A DNA stretch of 64,000 nucleotides. Origin: Burkholderia sp. MS389 (GTDB lineage Bacteria; Pseudomonadota; Gammaproteobacteria; Burkholderiales; Burkholderiaceae). The stretch is taken from assembly GCF_016899425.1 (NCBI RefSeq), contig NZ_CP045994.1, positions 1,364,001 through 1,428,000 on the forward strand, read 5' to 3'. This document shows positions 17,775 to 27,039 of the stretch, one piece after another. The notes beneath the pieces were generated by a model. The model saw nothing but the letters and a program-made list of their open reading frames with translations. It was not told where the DNA came from and did not search any database. Each line of letters begins with the position of its first letter. Positions within the stretch are counted from its first letter, which is position 1. Both the position numbers and the translations under genes were made by a program.

Positions 17775-18166
17775 GTTCTTGAACCTGATGCTCGCGTAGA
17801 TAGATGCTATCGGGAATTCATTGCAGGGTGGCCACACAAAGTCACGGAATGGCCGATAGCTTTGTGGGGGCGAAGCCGGACGCAGCGACTCCTCGACGTT
17901 AAATTGCGACGGGTAGATACGTCGAGCGCGTTGGCGTGTGACTGTCTGACTTTGTAAGGGAGTGCCAACTCACCACGCTGATCTTAGTCAGCTTGTTGAA
18001 AGCAGCGTCTTTATAAGAAATGAACGCTTTTTCACTGACGTTTGCTATGCTCTAAGATTGAAATCGAATCGATATTTGTTTCAAGTCTCTTTCTGTAATT
18101 TTACATTAACATTATCGTCGAATTGTCTGAGAGCAATAGACGTGTTTCCCTAAACGGGGTTGTTGC

Positions 18167-20674
18167 ATGGCATCGGACATGCTGGATAAGGCGCTGCGCG
18201 GCGGTTACGCGCAGTTCGATCGTATCGTCAAACTTGACACTCCACTCGGCGACAACTGGCTCACACCACTGTACGTCAAGATCAACGCGCGGCTCGGGCG
18301 CAATTTCGAGGTGACCGTCGACGCCTCATCCGTCATGGGCGACAAGATCAAGCTCGGTGCCCTGATGCTGCAGCCCGTCACACTCTGGATTCGCCAGACG
18401 GACGGTGGCTATCTGCCAATCCACGGCTACGTGCAACAGGCTCGTCGCTTGGGGAACGATGGCACTTTGTCATATTTTCAGCTCCATTTCGCTTCATGGT
18501 TGAGCTTCCTCAAGCTCAGCAGCGATCGGCGCGATTGGCAGGAAGCCAGCGGCTGGCAGATCCTCACCGACGTATTCGACAAACATCCGCAAGCCTCTGG
18601 CAACTACGGTCAGGAACTGCGCACGGCGATACGCTCATATTCGCACCGCGTGCAGTGGGAAACCGACTGGAATTTTGTCCACCGGAGTCTGGAGGAAATC
18701 GGCGTGTTCCCGCGCTTCGATTTCGCGAAGGACGGCAAGTCGCACAAGGTCGTCATGATGGACGACCTCTATTTTGGGCCGTCGCTACCGAATTCGGAGA
18801 TGAAGTTCAGCCACGCGGGTACCGATGAGGATTTCGACGGACTCACCCAGTTGAGCGAACAGCAGGACGCCCAAAGTGCGACGCTGACGCTCGGCACCGC
18901 CGACTATAAGCGACCTGACCTCGATAAACAGGCGAGCACGCCAGCGGCTGATCTTGATGAGTTACCCGGTCAGGGCGAAGAGTATCTCTATACCGGCTCA
19001 CAGACGTGGGCAGAATCTGATGCTGGACAACAACAGGCCCGCATCCGCACCGAGGAATGGGCTTCGCGAGCAAAACGCTATTTCGCGATCGGCAGTCCCC
19101 GTTATGCATTGCCCGGCTACTGGTTCAAGGTGTCGGGACATCCGCTCTTCGATGCATTGCCGGAAGAAGAACGCGAACTGTCGATCATCGCGAGCGACTG
19201 GCTGATCCAAAATAACTTGCCCGGCATGGATGCGCTCACGCGATTCCCGCGCAGCCTGCGCAGCGAGATCGAGCAGGTCCAGGCGGCTGGGACCGGTACG
19301 ACCGTGAGCCACCGTGATGGCGGTGTCGGATTTTTTCACGTCGAGATCGAAGCACAACGCCGCAAGACGCCGTTTCGTAGTCCGTTCGAGCACGAGAAGC
19401 CCGAGATGCACTTGCAGACGGCGATTGTCGTAACCGACAGCGATGAAGAAATCGTCACGGACGATGGCAACCGTGTGCGGGTCAGGACATCGAACAGCCG
19501 AAAAGACCGCAATACGAAGTCGACGTCATGGATTCGCGCAGCGATGCCGGACGCAGGTTCAAAGCGCGGCGGTTACTTTCCGTTGCGCAAAGACGATCAG
19601 GTGCTCCTCGGATTCGTGAATGGCGACTGTGACCGGCCGGTAATCATCTCGCGACTGCACGGTGGCGCAACGATGCCGGTGTGGCACACGCACGGCCTGC
19701 TGTCCGGCTTCCGTTCTCGCGAATACGGCGGTGAAGGCTTCAACCAGCTCGTCATGGACGACGCTACCGGTCAGAACCGAGTCCACCTTTACTCGTCGAG
19801 CTACAGTTCTCACCTGCATTTGGGCTACCTGATCGAACAATCCGATAACACGCGCGGCTCGTTCCTCGGCAACGGATTCGACCTGAAGTCCGGCGCGTAC
19901 GGCGCGGTACGCGCCGAGCAGGGGCTCTATGTATCGACGCAGCCAGCCACCGCCCAGCCGCTGAACGTAACGGCCGCCACCGATCCGCTTGCTGGCGCGG
20001 AAGCCGTGCTCGAGACCGTGTCGAAGGCCAGTGAAACGAACCGCGCCGAAAGCCTCCAGGACGGTCAGGCCGCGCTGAAGTCGTTCACCGACGCAACGCA
20101 GCGCACGGTCGCCGGTTCTGCCAGCGGCGGCCGTACAGCGGGCGGCGGCACGGGCAATGCGAACGGTTTTGCGAAGCCGGTGATGCTGCTGTCGAGCCCT
20201 GAAGGCATCGCCGCGTCGACGCAGCAGTCGATGCATGTCACGGCGAACCAGCACGCGAACGTCGTTGCAGGCAAGAACGTCAACTTGGCCGCCGGTAAAG
20301 CGTTGCTGGTCAGTGTGCTCGACAAGATCAGCCTGTTCGCGCAAAACCTCGGCATCAAGATTTTCGCGGCAAAGGGACCGGTAGACATTCAGGCGCAAAG
20401 CGGCTCGGCCTCGCTGGTGGGGCTGCAAGACGTGAAGATCGAAAGCGCGGACGGACGGCTGATTCTGACGGCCGCGAAGGAAGTGTGGATCGGGGCGGGC
20501 GGCTCATACATCAGCATCAAGGGCGGTTTGATCGAGAACGTGACGACCGGACAGATTCTGGAAAAATGCGGCAGTTGGGACAAACCGAGTGGTGGCAGCG
20601 GAATGAAGCTTGATCCGCTGAAGGCGACGCCGGTATCGACTGACGGTGGACGCGGTTCACTCTTCTCCGGCTGA
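18167..20674 (+). CDS. vgrG: Type VI secretion spike protein VgrG
   Basis: Forms the trimeric tip of the T6SS needle. The 835 residues have the gp27-like base (1 to about 380), the gp5-like OB-fold (about 400-500; SWIRAAMPDAGSKRGGYFPL and DQVLLGFVNGDCDRPVIISRLHGG), then the needle and DUF2345 region (about 590-790, with AADPLAGAEAV-like linker, ISLFAQNLGIKIFAAKGPVDIQAQSG). No extra toxic domain follows, so the effector is the separate downstream gene. It heads a module vgrG-effector-immunity-PAAR. No T6SS structural genes are in the window, so this is an orphan module that must use a machine encoded elsewhere. Confidence 0.96.
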   Translation: MASDMLDKALRGGYAQFDRIVKLDTPLGDNWLTPLYVKINARLGRNFEVTVDASSVMGDKIKLGALMLQPVTLWIRQTDGGYLPIHGYVQQARRLGNDGTLSYFQLHFASWLSFLKLSSDRRDWQEASGWQILTDVFDKHPQASGNYGQELRTAIRSYSHRVQWETDWNFVHRSLEEIGVFPRFDFAKDGKSHKVVMMDDLYFGPSLPNSEMKFSHAGTDEDFDGLTQLSEQQDAQSATLTLGTADYKRPDLDKQASTPAADLDELPGQGEEYLYTGSQTWAESDAGQQQARIRTEEWASRAKRYFAIGSPRYALPGYWFKVSGHPLFDALPEEERELSIIASDWLIQNNLPGMDALTRFPRSLRSEIEQVQAAGTGTTVSHRDGGVGFFHVEIEAQRRKTPFRSPFEHEKPEMHLQTAIVVTDSDEEIVTDDGNRVRVRTSNSRKDRNTKSTSWIRAAMPDAGSKRGGYFPLRKDDQVLLGFVNGDCDRPVIISRLHGGATMPVWHTHGLLSGFRSREYGGEGFNQLVMDDATGQNRVHLYSSSYSSHLHLGYLIEQSDNTRGSFLGNGFDLKSGAYGAVRAEQGLYVSTQPATAQPLNVTAATDPLAGAEAVLETVSKASETNRAESLQDGQAALKSFTDATQRTVAGSASGGRTAGGGTGNANGFAKPVMLLSSPEGIAASTQQSMHVTANQHANVVAGKNVNLAAGKALLVSVLDKISLFAQNLGIKIFAAKGPVDIQAQSGSASLVGLQDVKIESADGRLILTAAKEVWIGAGGSYISIKGGLIENVTTGQILEKCGSWDKPSGGSGMKLDPLKATPVSTDGGRGSLFSG

Positions 20675-20719
20675 CACGGAAACGCAACACGAAAGCAAAA
20701 ACGAGAGATTCCGAGAAAC

Positions 20720-23602
20720 ATGAGCACGAACCATCATTCCGCGAAAGGTCCCGCGCCCGCAAAACCGAAAGCTGCGCCAAACGCACCGGGGGCAACGCAG
20801 ACTACCGCTGCACCGAGTTACAAGCCCCTGAAGTGGGCCTATCCGTTTACCCCGGTCGATACCGACGGGGCGGACAAACCAATGACGTACATGAAGGCGC
20901 TAGCGACGGCGGAGGACGGGTTCTATCCGCTCGGCGCAAACGGTATGTGGCACGGAGGCGTGCACTTTGACCAGAACACAGCCGTCCAACTGAAGCAAGA
21001 TGAAGGCTTCCGCGCGATCGCCGATGGCGAAGTCGTCGCATACCGGCTCGACAGCAAGTATCCCGAACAAGATTATCAGGACGGCCGTCACGCGCTGTAT
21101 TCGACCGGTTTCGTGCTGGTTCGCCACCGCCTGCAACTACCGCCGCCGCCATCTCCGTCGCAACCGTCGAAGACGGATGCGGCCACGAGCAAGAATTCGG
21201 CTGCCCAACCAGCATCCTCATCAAATTCTGCTCCGCCGCCGACGCCATCGCCAGTAGCGACTGCTCCAACGACCACAAATAAACCGGCACCAGGCGAAGT
21301 ATTGACCTTCTTCAGCCTGTACATGCACACGATGGATCACGACAGCTATCTATCGGCTAAAGAACAAGCGAAGGTCGCCCAAGTCGATCCGTCGAAGCTG
21401 AACATGGACGCGATGCCGTATTGGGAAGGCGATCGGTACTATCGTGTCGGTGACAAAGCCAAGGATCCGCAAGGCGTTCCACTTCCGAAAATCCCGATGC
21501 CTTCGCTGAAAGACACGATCAGTGAGGATGTGTTGGGTGATTTCATCAAGAGCAATTTCAAAACGCCACCACAACTCAAACCAGATCCCAAGGATACTCC
21601 CACCCCGACGCCTCAGCCGGCCCCGATCGTTGGCCTGCGCATCCGAGATCTACCCAACGGCAAGATCATCGGCATCTTGCCGAGGGGAACAGAATTAACC
21701 GTCTCAGCTACGGATGAGAAGGCAAAAGCAAGTCCTGGCTGGGTCAAAATCAGCGCAATCAAGTCGGGGAAGCCGGTGGCAGCCGTCGTCGGTGATTCCG
21801 TATCCCCGCATGCACCCTTCGGATACGTATTTGAGAAGGAGCTTGACCTGATCGTCGATCCGAAGCCGCTGGATACGATCGTCGTGCTCAAAGAACCCAA
21901 GTGGGTGAACGCCGGCGATGTGATCGGCCAGTTGGGTCACTATCTGCGTTACCCAGACGCGAAGCTGTTGCCGGCGAAGCCAACGCGGCCGCTGCTGCAT
22001 TTGGAGGTATTCGCGGGTCCTGAGCTCGAGGCATTCATCGATAAAAGCCGCGAACGCGCCAAGCAGCTACCCAAGTCCAAAGCGTTTCTAGAGATCTCAC
22101 CAGGCGCTCGACTCATCGCAGACCTCCCCGATGCGGACCAAAAACTGCAGCCCGGCGTAAAGCTTGTCCCTCTCTCCCGCGACGCGAAGGGCAAATGGAT
22201 CAAGGTGCAGCCTAAAACAGCAGCCCCCGTTCATGGCGGACGCCATACGAAACCCGTTTACAACGATGCCGGTGCCCCCGTTTGGGTCGAAAGTAATTTT
22301 GCCAACACGACGACCACGACAATCGTGCCTGGCTGGAAGGATTTCCCGCTGAGCTTCTCAAATGCCAAAGGGCCTGGTGCGGACTTTCGCGATGTGTTCC
22401 GCGTGAGCGAGTTGGATAAGAGCGGTGCAACCAACTTCGCGAAAGACGACAAGGATCGCCGTTGGTACTACGTGAAGATAGGGACGAAGGGCGGCAGCAC
22501 TCGCGAAGGATGGGTATGTGAACAGGACCACCCGCTCGTGCAAATGTGCGGGCCGTGGGACTGGCCCGGCTTCGAACGTGTTGACAACAGCAGTATCAAG
22601 CCCGTGGACATGTTCAAACGTTACATCCACGTCGGAGAGCAATTTCTCGCCGATGAGAGCAAGACGGAATTCGAAACAAGCGCGGCAACGGTCAATGCGA
22701 GCCCACTTATCGCAAAGCTGGAGAAGGCCCTCGATGCAAACCACGACGGCAAGGTGACTGCACAAGAATTGAAACATGCGCAAGAAGTAGATTGGTCGGC
22801 GGAAGCGCTTTCCCACCTCATCGTGCGTTGTGAAAGTGAATGGGGCGGTGGCTTGGGGAAATGGGAGGAGTTATCGCCATTAATGAAGAAGCTACTGTGG
22901 TTGTGGAAGGCCGAAATCGAACGCATCGGGAAGCTCCAATGGTGGGAGGAGGTCGCTGCGAAAAAAGTGGACGGGTTTCCTGGTGATCCAAATCCGTGGC
23001 ATTTCCATCCGATTGGGATTATAGGTAATTTCTGCGGCCTTAGCGGGATTGGCATTACTCTAGAAGAAGCTAGAGTGCGCGCATTCTTGCGAATGCTTCG
23101 AGTCGGGGAAGGCACCGAGGGGCCGGAAGGATATGAGAGACTATATGGCGGCCAATCTTTCATCAAAGATTATCATCGAGATTTTAGCGACCATCCGAAG
23201 ATATATATCACCCGAGAACATAACGGAAAGAGCATAACGTCGTCGGCTGCCGGCGCCTATCAGATCATGGGGTATAACTGGTTCCCGGAAGAGGGGCAAA
23301 CCTACAGAAGATTGGCAAAGGTCAAAGATTTCTCGCCAATTTCTCAAGATAGGTATATTGTTGCGATCATGAAATACAAACGAAATTGTCTCGATGATGT
23401 GAAAAATGCGGACTTGGAACGAGCAATTTTCACGCATCACGCCAATAATGAGTGGGCCAGTCTGCCAGGCGATCAGTATGGTCAAGGTGGCGTCAACATG
23501 AGATCGGTGAAGGAGCATTTTGAAAAATATGTGGCGGACGAGCTGGAGGGAAATAGTGATCTTGCAGTTCCTGTTGGCGGTCTTGATGATTTGATTAAAT
23601 AA
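20720..23602 (+). CDS. T6SS peptidoglycan-hydrolase effector (M23-like, EF-hand, lambda-lysozyme-like)
   Basis: A 960-residue cargo protein. Seen in order: Pro/Ala-rich N-terminus (1-35); a degenerate M23/LytM-like region with WHGGVHFD, FFSLYMHTMD and LLHLEVFAGP, interrupted by a Pro-rich insert and an SH3-like segment; an EF-hand loop (DANHDGKVTAQEL); a segment common in T6SS effectors (CESEWGG, HFHPIGIIGNF); and, from about residue 784, a muramidase of the lambda lysozyme type with catalytic Glu797 (RVGEGT) and SSAAGAYQIMGYNW. It should cut peptidoglycan in the periplasm of rivals. The last 600 bases are more AT-rich than the rest, as for an exchanged toxin tip. It starts 45 bp after vgrG. 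Function is inferred from domains and position. Confidence 0.85.
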   Translation: MSTNHHSAKGPAPAKPKAAPNAPGATQTTAAPSYKPLKWAYPFTPVDTDGADKPMTYMKALATAEDGFYPLGANGMWHGGVHFDQNTAVQLKQDEGFRAIADGEVVAYRLDSKYPEQDYQDGRHALYSTGFVLVRHRLQLPPPPSPSQPSKTDAATSKNSAAQPASSSNSAPPPTPSPVATAPTTTNKPAPGEVLTFFSLYMHTMDHDSYLSAKEQAKVAQVDPSKLNMDAMPYWEGDRYYRVGDKAKDPQGVPLPKIPMPSLKDTISEDVLGDFIKSNFKTPPQLKPDPKDTPTPTPQPAPIVGLRIRDLPNGKIIGILPRGTELTVSATDEKAKASPGWVKISAIKSGKPVAAVVGDSVSPHAPFGYVFEKELDLIVDPKPLDTIVVLKEPKWVNAGDVIGQLGHYLRYPDAKLLPAKPTRPLLHLEVFAGPELEAFIDKSRERAKQLPKSKAFLEISPGARLIADLPDADQKLQPGVKLVPLSRDAKGKWIKVQPKTAAPVHGGRHTKPVYNDAGAPVWVESNFANTTTTTIVPGWKDFPLSFSNAKGPGADFRDVFRVSELDKSGATNFAKDDKDRRWYYVKIGTKGGSTREGWVCEQDHPLVQMCGPWDWPGFERVDNSSIKPVDMFKRYIHVGEQFLADESKTEFETSAATVNASPLIAKLEKALDANHDGKVTAQELKHAQEVDWSAEALSHLIVRCESEWGGGLGKWEELSPLMKKLLWLWKAEIERIGKLQWWEEVAAKKVDGFPGDPNPWHFHPIGIIGNFCGLSGIGITLEEARVRAFLRMLRVGEGTEGPEGYERLYGGQSFIKDYHRDFSDHPKIYITREHNGKSITSSAAGAYQIMGYNWFPEEGQTYRRLAKVKDFSPISQDRYIVAIMKYKRNCLDDVKNADLERAIFTHHANNEWASLPGDQYGQGGVNMRSVKEHFEKYVADELEGNSDLAVPVGGLDDLIK

Positions 23603-23612
23603 AAAACGAACA

Positions 23613-24140
23613 ATGAAGAGCGATATTTTACTGAAATTTGCCATTGTGGTTGCAGCAATGAGCCATGCTCTGTGCTGGGGGCAGGATATCGATTTCGCAA
23701 ATCATCCTTCCGCTCTTTATCGAGGTTCCCTGCATATACCAAAGTATTACAAAAAAACCGATTCCGGCTGGCGAGATGATGATGGCAAGCTAGTGGCGCC
23801 TCCTGTAATAAATTTCGCAGGAAAATATCACATCGGGGTCCATAGTTGCGGCATGGAGTGTCGTTACTACACTTTCTCAGACCTTTCAACGGGAAAGGAT
23901 TTAAACTCCCTGGATATGTTTTCGTCAAACGGCAAGACGCCTAACAAAACCCGGGATGGCAGATCATATATCACCGAATTGCTAAGCAAGGCAGACAGCA
24001 AGATGCTTGTCGCAAAATACTATATCGATGCATCAAACGGAAAACCTGCCGAGTGCCGGGAGCGGAAATTCATTCTCGACGAAAATATTAAGATGGTCGC
24101 CATCCCAAATTCATTCTCCTCTTGTAAAACAGAAAATTAG
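23613..24140 (+). CDS. Candidate periplasmic immunity protein of the lysozyme effector
   Basis: No family recognised with certainty. The 175-residue product has a signal peptide (about 1-24, ending CWGQ) and a mature domain with four cysteines, including HSCGMECRYYTF, compatible with disulfides. The gene is 10 bp after the effector and shares its low GC 3' composition. A secreted protein directly behind a secreted peptidoglycan hydrolase is the usual layout for an immunity protein that binds the toxin in the periplasm. The role is inferred from position. Confidence 0.65.
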   Translation: MKSDILLKFAIVVAAMSHALCWGQDIDFANHPSALYRGSLHIPKYYKKTDSGWRDDDGKLVAPPVINFAGKYHIGVHSCGMECRYYTFSDLSTGKDLNSLDMFSSNGKTPNKTRDGRSYITELLSKADSKMLVAKYYIDASNGKPAECRERKFILDENIKMVAIPNSFSSCKTEN

Positions 24141-24168
24141 GATCATTTTTTTGTCAAGACGAAATATC

Positions 24169-24420
24169 ATGATAAATTTAATCCGCCTTCACGATGGCAC
24201 TGACCACGAAGGCAAGGTGATTACGGCCTCTTCGACAATGTCTTTTGACGGCCGCTACGTCGCACGAAAAGGCGACTATGTGTCGTGCCCTCAGCATCCT
24301 GAAGTATCACCCAACGTCATCGAAGAGGGCGACGCATCGATGATGGATGACGGCCTTCCAATCGCGCGTCACGGCCATCGTGCCACATGTGGCTGTCACC
24401 TGATATCGAGTCTCGTATGA
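24169..24420 (+). CDS. PAAR-domain T6SS tip protein
   Basis: Sharpens the VgrG spike and can help carry effectors. The start at 24169 (MINLIRLHDGTDHEGKV) gives 83 residues made of a single PAAR repeat fold: the metal-binding pattern is seen in DYVSCPQHP, PIARHGHRATCGCHL. An upstream in-frame extension overlaps the immunity gene and is unlikely. The stop overlaps an in-frame ATG of the next gene. Confidence 0.9.
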   Translation: MINLIRLHDGTDHEGKVITASSTMSFDGRYVARKGDYVSCPQHPEVSPNVIEEGDASMMDDGLPIARHGHRATCGCHLISSLV

Positions 24421-24488
24421 TCGGATCAAGACACTGTATTTACTCGCATGTGGCTGGCACCCACCCCTCAGCAACGGAAAAGTTCGCC

Positions 24489-24965
24489 GTGAAGTTGCCC
24501 CTGATCATCCTCTCGTGCGTGGTGATGTTGATGCTCTCGGATGAAGCGCGGGCCCAAGCCAACGATGGCACGGATCCGGACGCACCCATCGTGGCGAAAT
24601 TCCATCACATCCGGCCGTATGAAATCACGGAGGGCACTCCCATCGTTGTTGGCTTGGAAACGGGCGATCCCGGAATTGGCGGCATGATGATCGGCATCGT
24701 GTCGCTCAACGTCTATGACCGTTTTGGCAACGTTGCCATTCCGAAGGGAAGCAAGCTGATCGGACAAACGATCAGGCAGGTGAACGACCGCCGTGAGGTT
24801 CAGTGGAGCGGCTTGCAGCTGCGTGGCACAGCTACTTTGCAGTTTGATCCGCCGCTTGAGGGTTGTATGCCGGATGGTTCGGCCGGCATCACTGTTTCCG
24901 CTCTTCGACAGCCTGACTCTAGTGTCGCAGCCCTCGTGACGAAGGCTTTCATCGTTCCGCACTGA
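24489..24965 (+). CDS. Exported VirB10/TrbI-like protein at the end of the T6SS module
   Basis: I prefer the GTG at 24489, which opens directly into a signal peptide (VKLPLIILSCVVMLMLSDEA, cut near ARAQA) and gives 158 residues; an ATG at 24417 overlapping the PAAR stop is an alternative that would put 24 extra residues in front. The mature part resembles the C-terminal beta-barrel domain of VirB10/TrbI: EGTPIVVGLETGDP, VYDRFGNVAIPKGSKLIGQ, VQWSGLQLRGTATLQF. Its role here is unknown; it could be a second immunity or envelope protein. It has the lower GC of the module. Confidence 0.65.
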   Translation: MKLPLIILSCVVMLMLSDEARAQANDGTDPDAPIVAKFHHIRPYEITEGTPIVVGLETGDPGIGGMMIGIVSLNVYDRFGNVAIPKGSKLIGQTIRQVNDRREVQWSGLQLRGTATLQFDPPLEGCMPDGSAGITVSALRQPDSSVAALVTKAFIVPH

Positions 24966-25114
24966 ACGGATACGCTACGTCCCTTTCGTCGGATTTCCCA
25001 GCGGAGCGAACGGGACCGCTCGAACTTCACCGTTTGGCCTGTTGCTGTCGAGTGAGAAGGTCCAGATTGAGCTAGGCTAGATCGGGTTACATGGTGGTTA
25101 CATGAGCCGAATAA

Positions 25115-25152
25115 AGAAAAAGGGGTTACACGCTTTTGGCATGTAACCCCTT
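25115..25152 (-). terminator. Terminator of tRNA-Pro
   Basis: An 11-bp stem (AAGGGGTTACA/TGTAACCCCTT) with an 11-base loop, followed on the minus strand by TTTTTCTTTATT. It lies 9 bp beyond the tRNA 3' end. Confidence 0.9.
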
Positions 25153-25160
25153 GATTCCTT

Positions 25161-25237
25161 TGGTCGGAGCGATAGGATTCGAACCTACGACCCTCTGATC
25201 CCAAATCAGATGCGCTACCAGGCTGCGCTACGCTCCG
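25161..25237 (-). tRNA. tRNA-Pro (TGG anticodon)
   Basis: 77 nt with encoded CCA. Acceptor CGGAGCG pairs with CGCTCCG, the D arm is AGCGCAGCCTGGTAGCGC, the anticodon loop TTTGGGA gives TGG, and the T arm GTAGGTTCGAATCCTAT is standard. It marks the right border of the lasso/T6SS variable region. I found no second copy of its 3' end in the window. Confidence 0.97.
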
Positions 25238-25398
25238 ACGAGCCAAAGATAATAACGTCGAATGGCCGATCCGGTCAATCACGATATGCGGGTAAATGTC
25301 GCGACCGCGAACCGCCCGCGATTTGCGACAATTCCCATGATGATCGGCCGGCCCGAGCGCATGCGCGCGCGGCCGCTCGCCGAAGCAAGGAGAACATC

Positions 25399-25860
25399 AT
25401 GATGAATCTGATCCTGTGGCGCCACGCCGAAGCCGAAGACTACGCGGCGAGCGATCTCGCGCGCCAGCTGACCGTGCGCGGCCGCAAGGACGCGCAGGCA
25501 ATGGCCAAATGGCTGCGCGGCCGGCTGGAGACGAATACCGTGATCCTCGCGAGCCCGGCGGCGCGCACCGTGCAGACCGTCGAGGCGCTGACCGACCAGT
25601 ACCGGACCGTCGACGCACTCGCGCCGGGCGGCAGCGTCGACGATGTGCTCGCGGCGGCCGGCTGGCCGGAAGGCATCGCGCCGACGGTCGTGATCGTCGG
25701 CCACCAGCCGACGCTCGGCAGCGTCGCCGCGCAATTGATCGTCGGCGGCGACGACAGCTGGAGCGTCAAGAAGGGCGGAATCGTGTGGCTCGCGAGCCGC
25801 ACGCGCGACGGCAGCCGGCAGGCCGTGCTGCGCGCGGTGCTGACGCCCGAACTGGTGTGA
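25399..25860 (+). CDS. sixA: SixA-like phosphohistidine phosphatase
   Basis: Histidine-phosphatase family protein of 153 residues; SixA removes phosphate from phosphohistidine in signalling or PTS proteins. The catalytic RHAEA motif is near the N-terminus (LILWRHAEAED), followed by LASPAARTVQT and the second histidine in VIVGHQPTLG. Start at 25399 or 25402 (two adjacent ATGs) with AAGGAG just upstream. The longer in-frame reading from 25210 crosses the tRNA-Pro gene and is ruled out. Confidence 0.88.
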   Translation: MMNLILWRHAEAEDYAASDLARQLTVRGRKDAQAMAKWLRGRLETNTVILASPAARTVQTVEALTDQYRTVDALAPGGSVDDVLAAAGWPEGIAPTVVIVGHQPTLGSVAAQLIVGGDDSWSVKKGGIVWLASRTRDGSRQAVLRAVLTPELV

Positions 25861-26030
25861 AGCGCGCCTGAATGGGTTTGAAGGGATTGATCGTACGGTT
25901 TCGCAAGCTTTCTGCTAAAGTCAATTCGGCGACACGTCATTGAAAAGACACGGTCGTGCCACATAACGGTCACGGCCGGTTACTACATTGGCGGGCATGT
26001 CGTCCTATTCCTTACGATCAGGAAAGCCTA

Positions 26031-26837
26031 ATGCGAGAACTGCCGACGCCTACGCTCCCTTTTGCCTCGCTGCCCCTCGACATGTCGCGGCGCCACCTGC
26101 CGCGCGCCAGTGAAACCGTCACATCGGAGTATCGCCTGCGCGCCGCATGGGCGCGTACGGAAGACGAATTGCGCGAAGCCCAGCGCCTGCGCTACAGCGT
26201 GTTCGCCGAAGAGATGGGCGCGCAGGTCAGCGGCCCGTCCGGTCTCGATGTCGATCCGTTCGACGCGTATTGCGACCACCTGCTGGTCCGCGATCTCGAC
26301 ACGCTGAAAGTCGTCGGCACGTACCGCGTGCTGCCGCCGCACCAGGCGGCACGTGTCGGCCGCCTCTACGCCGAAGGCGAATTCGACCTGTCGCGCCTCA
26401 CGCATCTGCGCGGCAAGATGGTCGAGGTCGGCCGCTCGTGCGTGCACAGCGACTACCGCAGCGGCGCCGTCATCATGGCGCTGTGGGGCGGCCTGGGCGC
26501 GTACATGATGCAGAACGGCTACGAAACGATGCTGGGCTGCGCGAGCGTGTCGATGGCCGACGGCGGCCACTACGCGGCCAACCTGTACCAGTCGCTGTCG
26601 GCCGGCTCGCTGACGGCGCCCGAGTATCGCGCGTTCCCGCACACGGCCCTGCCGGTCGACGAACTGCAGACGGGCACCGCCGTCGCGCCGCCGCCGCTGA
26701 TCAAGGGTTACCTGCGTCTCGGTGCGAAGATTTGCGGCGCACCGGCCTGGGATCCCGACTTCAACTGCGCGGATTTCCTGACGCTGTTCCGCCTGTCGGA
26801 CATCAACGCACGCTACGCACGCCACTTCCTGGGCTGA
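26031..26837 (+). CDS. olsB: OlsB-like ornithine N-acyltransferase
   Basis: Transfers a 3-hydroxyacyl group to ornithine, the first step in ornithine-lipid synthesis. The 268-residue protein is of the GNAT/hemolysin-like acyltransferase family, with LREAQRLRYSVFAEEMGA, VGTYRVLPPHQA, EVGRSCVHSDYR and a C-terminal segment around LRLGAKICGAPAWDPDFNCAD. Start at 26031 with AGGAAAG before it; upstream in-frame residues do not fit the family. Ornithine lipids replace phospholipids under phosphate starvation, in line with the Pho genes in this window, though no good Pho box was found in front of it. Confidence 0.85.
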   Translation: MRELPTPTLPFASLPLDMSRRHLPRASETVTSEYRLRAAWARTEDELREAQRLRYSVFAEEMGAQVSGPSGLDVDPFDAYCDHLLVRDLDTLKVVGTYRVLPPHQAARVGRLYAEGEFDLSRLTHLRGKMVEVGRSCVHSDYRSGAVIMALWGGLGAYMMQNGYETMLGCASVSMADGGHYAANLYQSLSAGSLTAPEYRAFPHTALPVDELQTGTAVAPPPLIKGYLRLGAKICGAPAWDPDFNCADFLTLFRLSDINARYARHFLG

Positions 26838-26882
26838 GCGGTCTGAACCGTATCGCGCCCCTGAGGCGCGGCGCACGCAAGC

Positions 26883-26920
26883 GAACGCCGTCGCGTGGCA
26901 AGTGCTGCGCGACGGCGTTC
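26883..26920 (+). terminator. Perfect hairpin after olsB
   Basis: 13-bp perfect stem GAACGCCGTCGCG / CGCGACGGCGTTC with a 12-base loop, 45 bp after the olsB stop. The U-tract is weak (GTGTAT), so it may act as an imperfect terminator or an mRNA 3' end stabiliser. Confidence 0.6.
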
Positions 26921-27039
26921 GTGTATCTGGCGCATGTATATGTATCGGCCCTGATAATTTCAGCGATACGCGACGCTCATCGTGCCGCGGTGCGGCACGT
27001 TCGCGACGGCCCGGGGAGCGCCGAGCAGCAGCGACGCGC

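Larger units (their letters stand above)
17195..18166. other. AT-rich intergenic region between lasso and T6SS genes
   Basis: No convincing protein gene. The part from 17221 to 17345 is by far the most AT-rich of the window and should hold the lasso promoter, reading leftward; no clear -35/-10 pair stands out. The middle (17360-17690) is degenerate GC-rich sequence with only short overlapping ORFs. The right copy of the flanking repeat is at 17687-17774. The last 200 bases are AT-rich again and should carry the vgrG promoter. Confidence 0.6.

Noticed and set aside
17306..17837. Short frames on both strands between lasso and vgrG genes
   Set aside because: They cross the repeat, show no domain or ribosome site, and appear to be decayed sequence. 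A second lasso precursor was looked for here and not found.
25861..26030. Pho-box-like bases (ACGTCAT) upstream of olsB
   Set aside because: Only one half matches; the second half at the proper distance agrees at about 4 of 7 positions.
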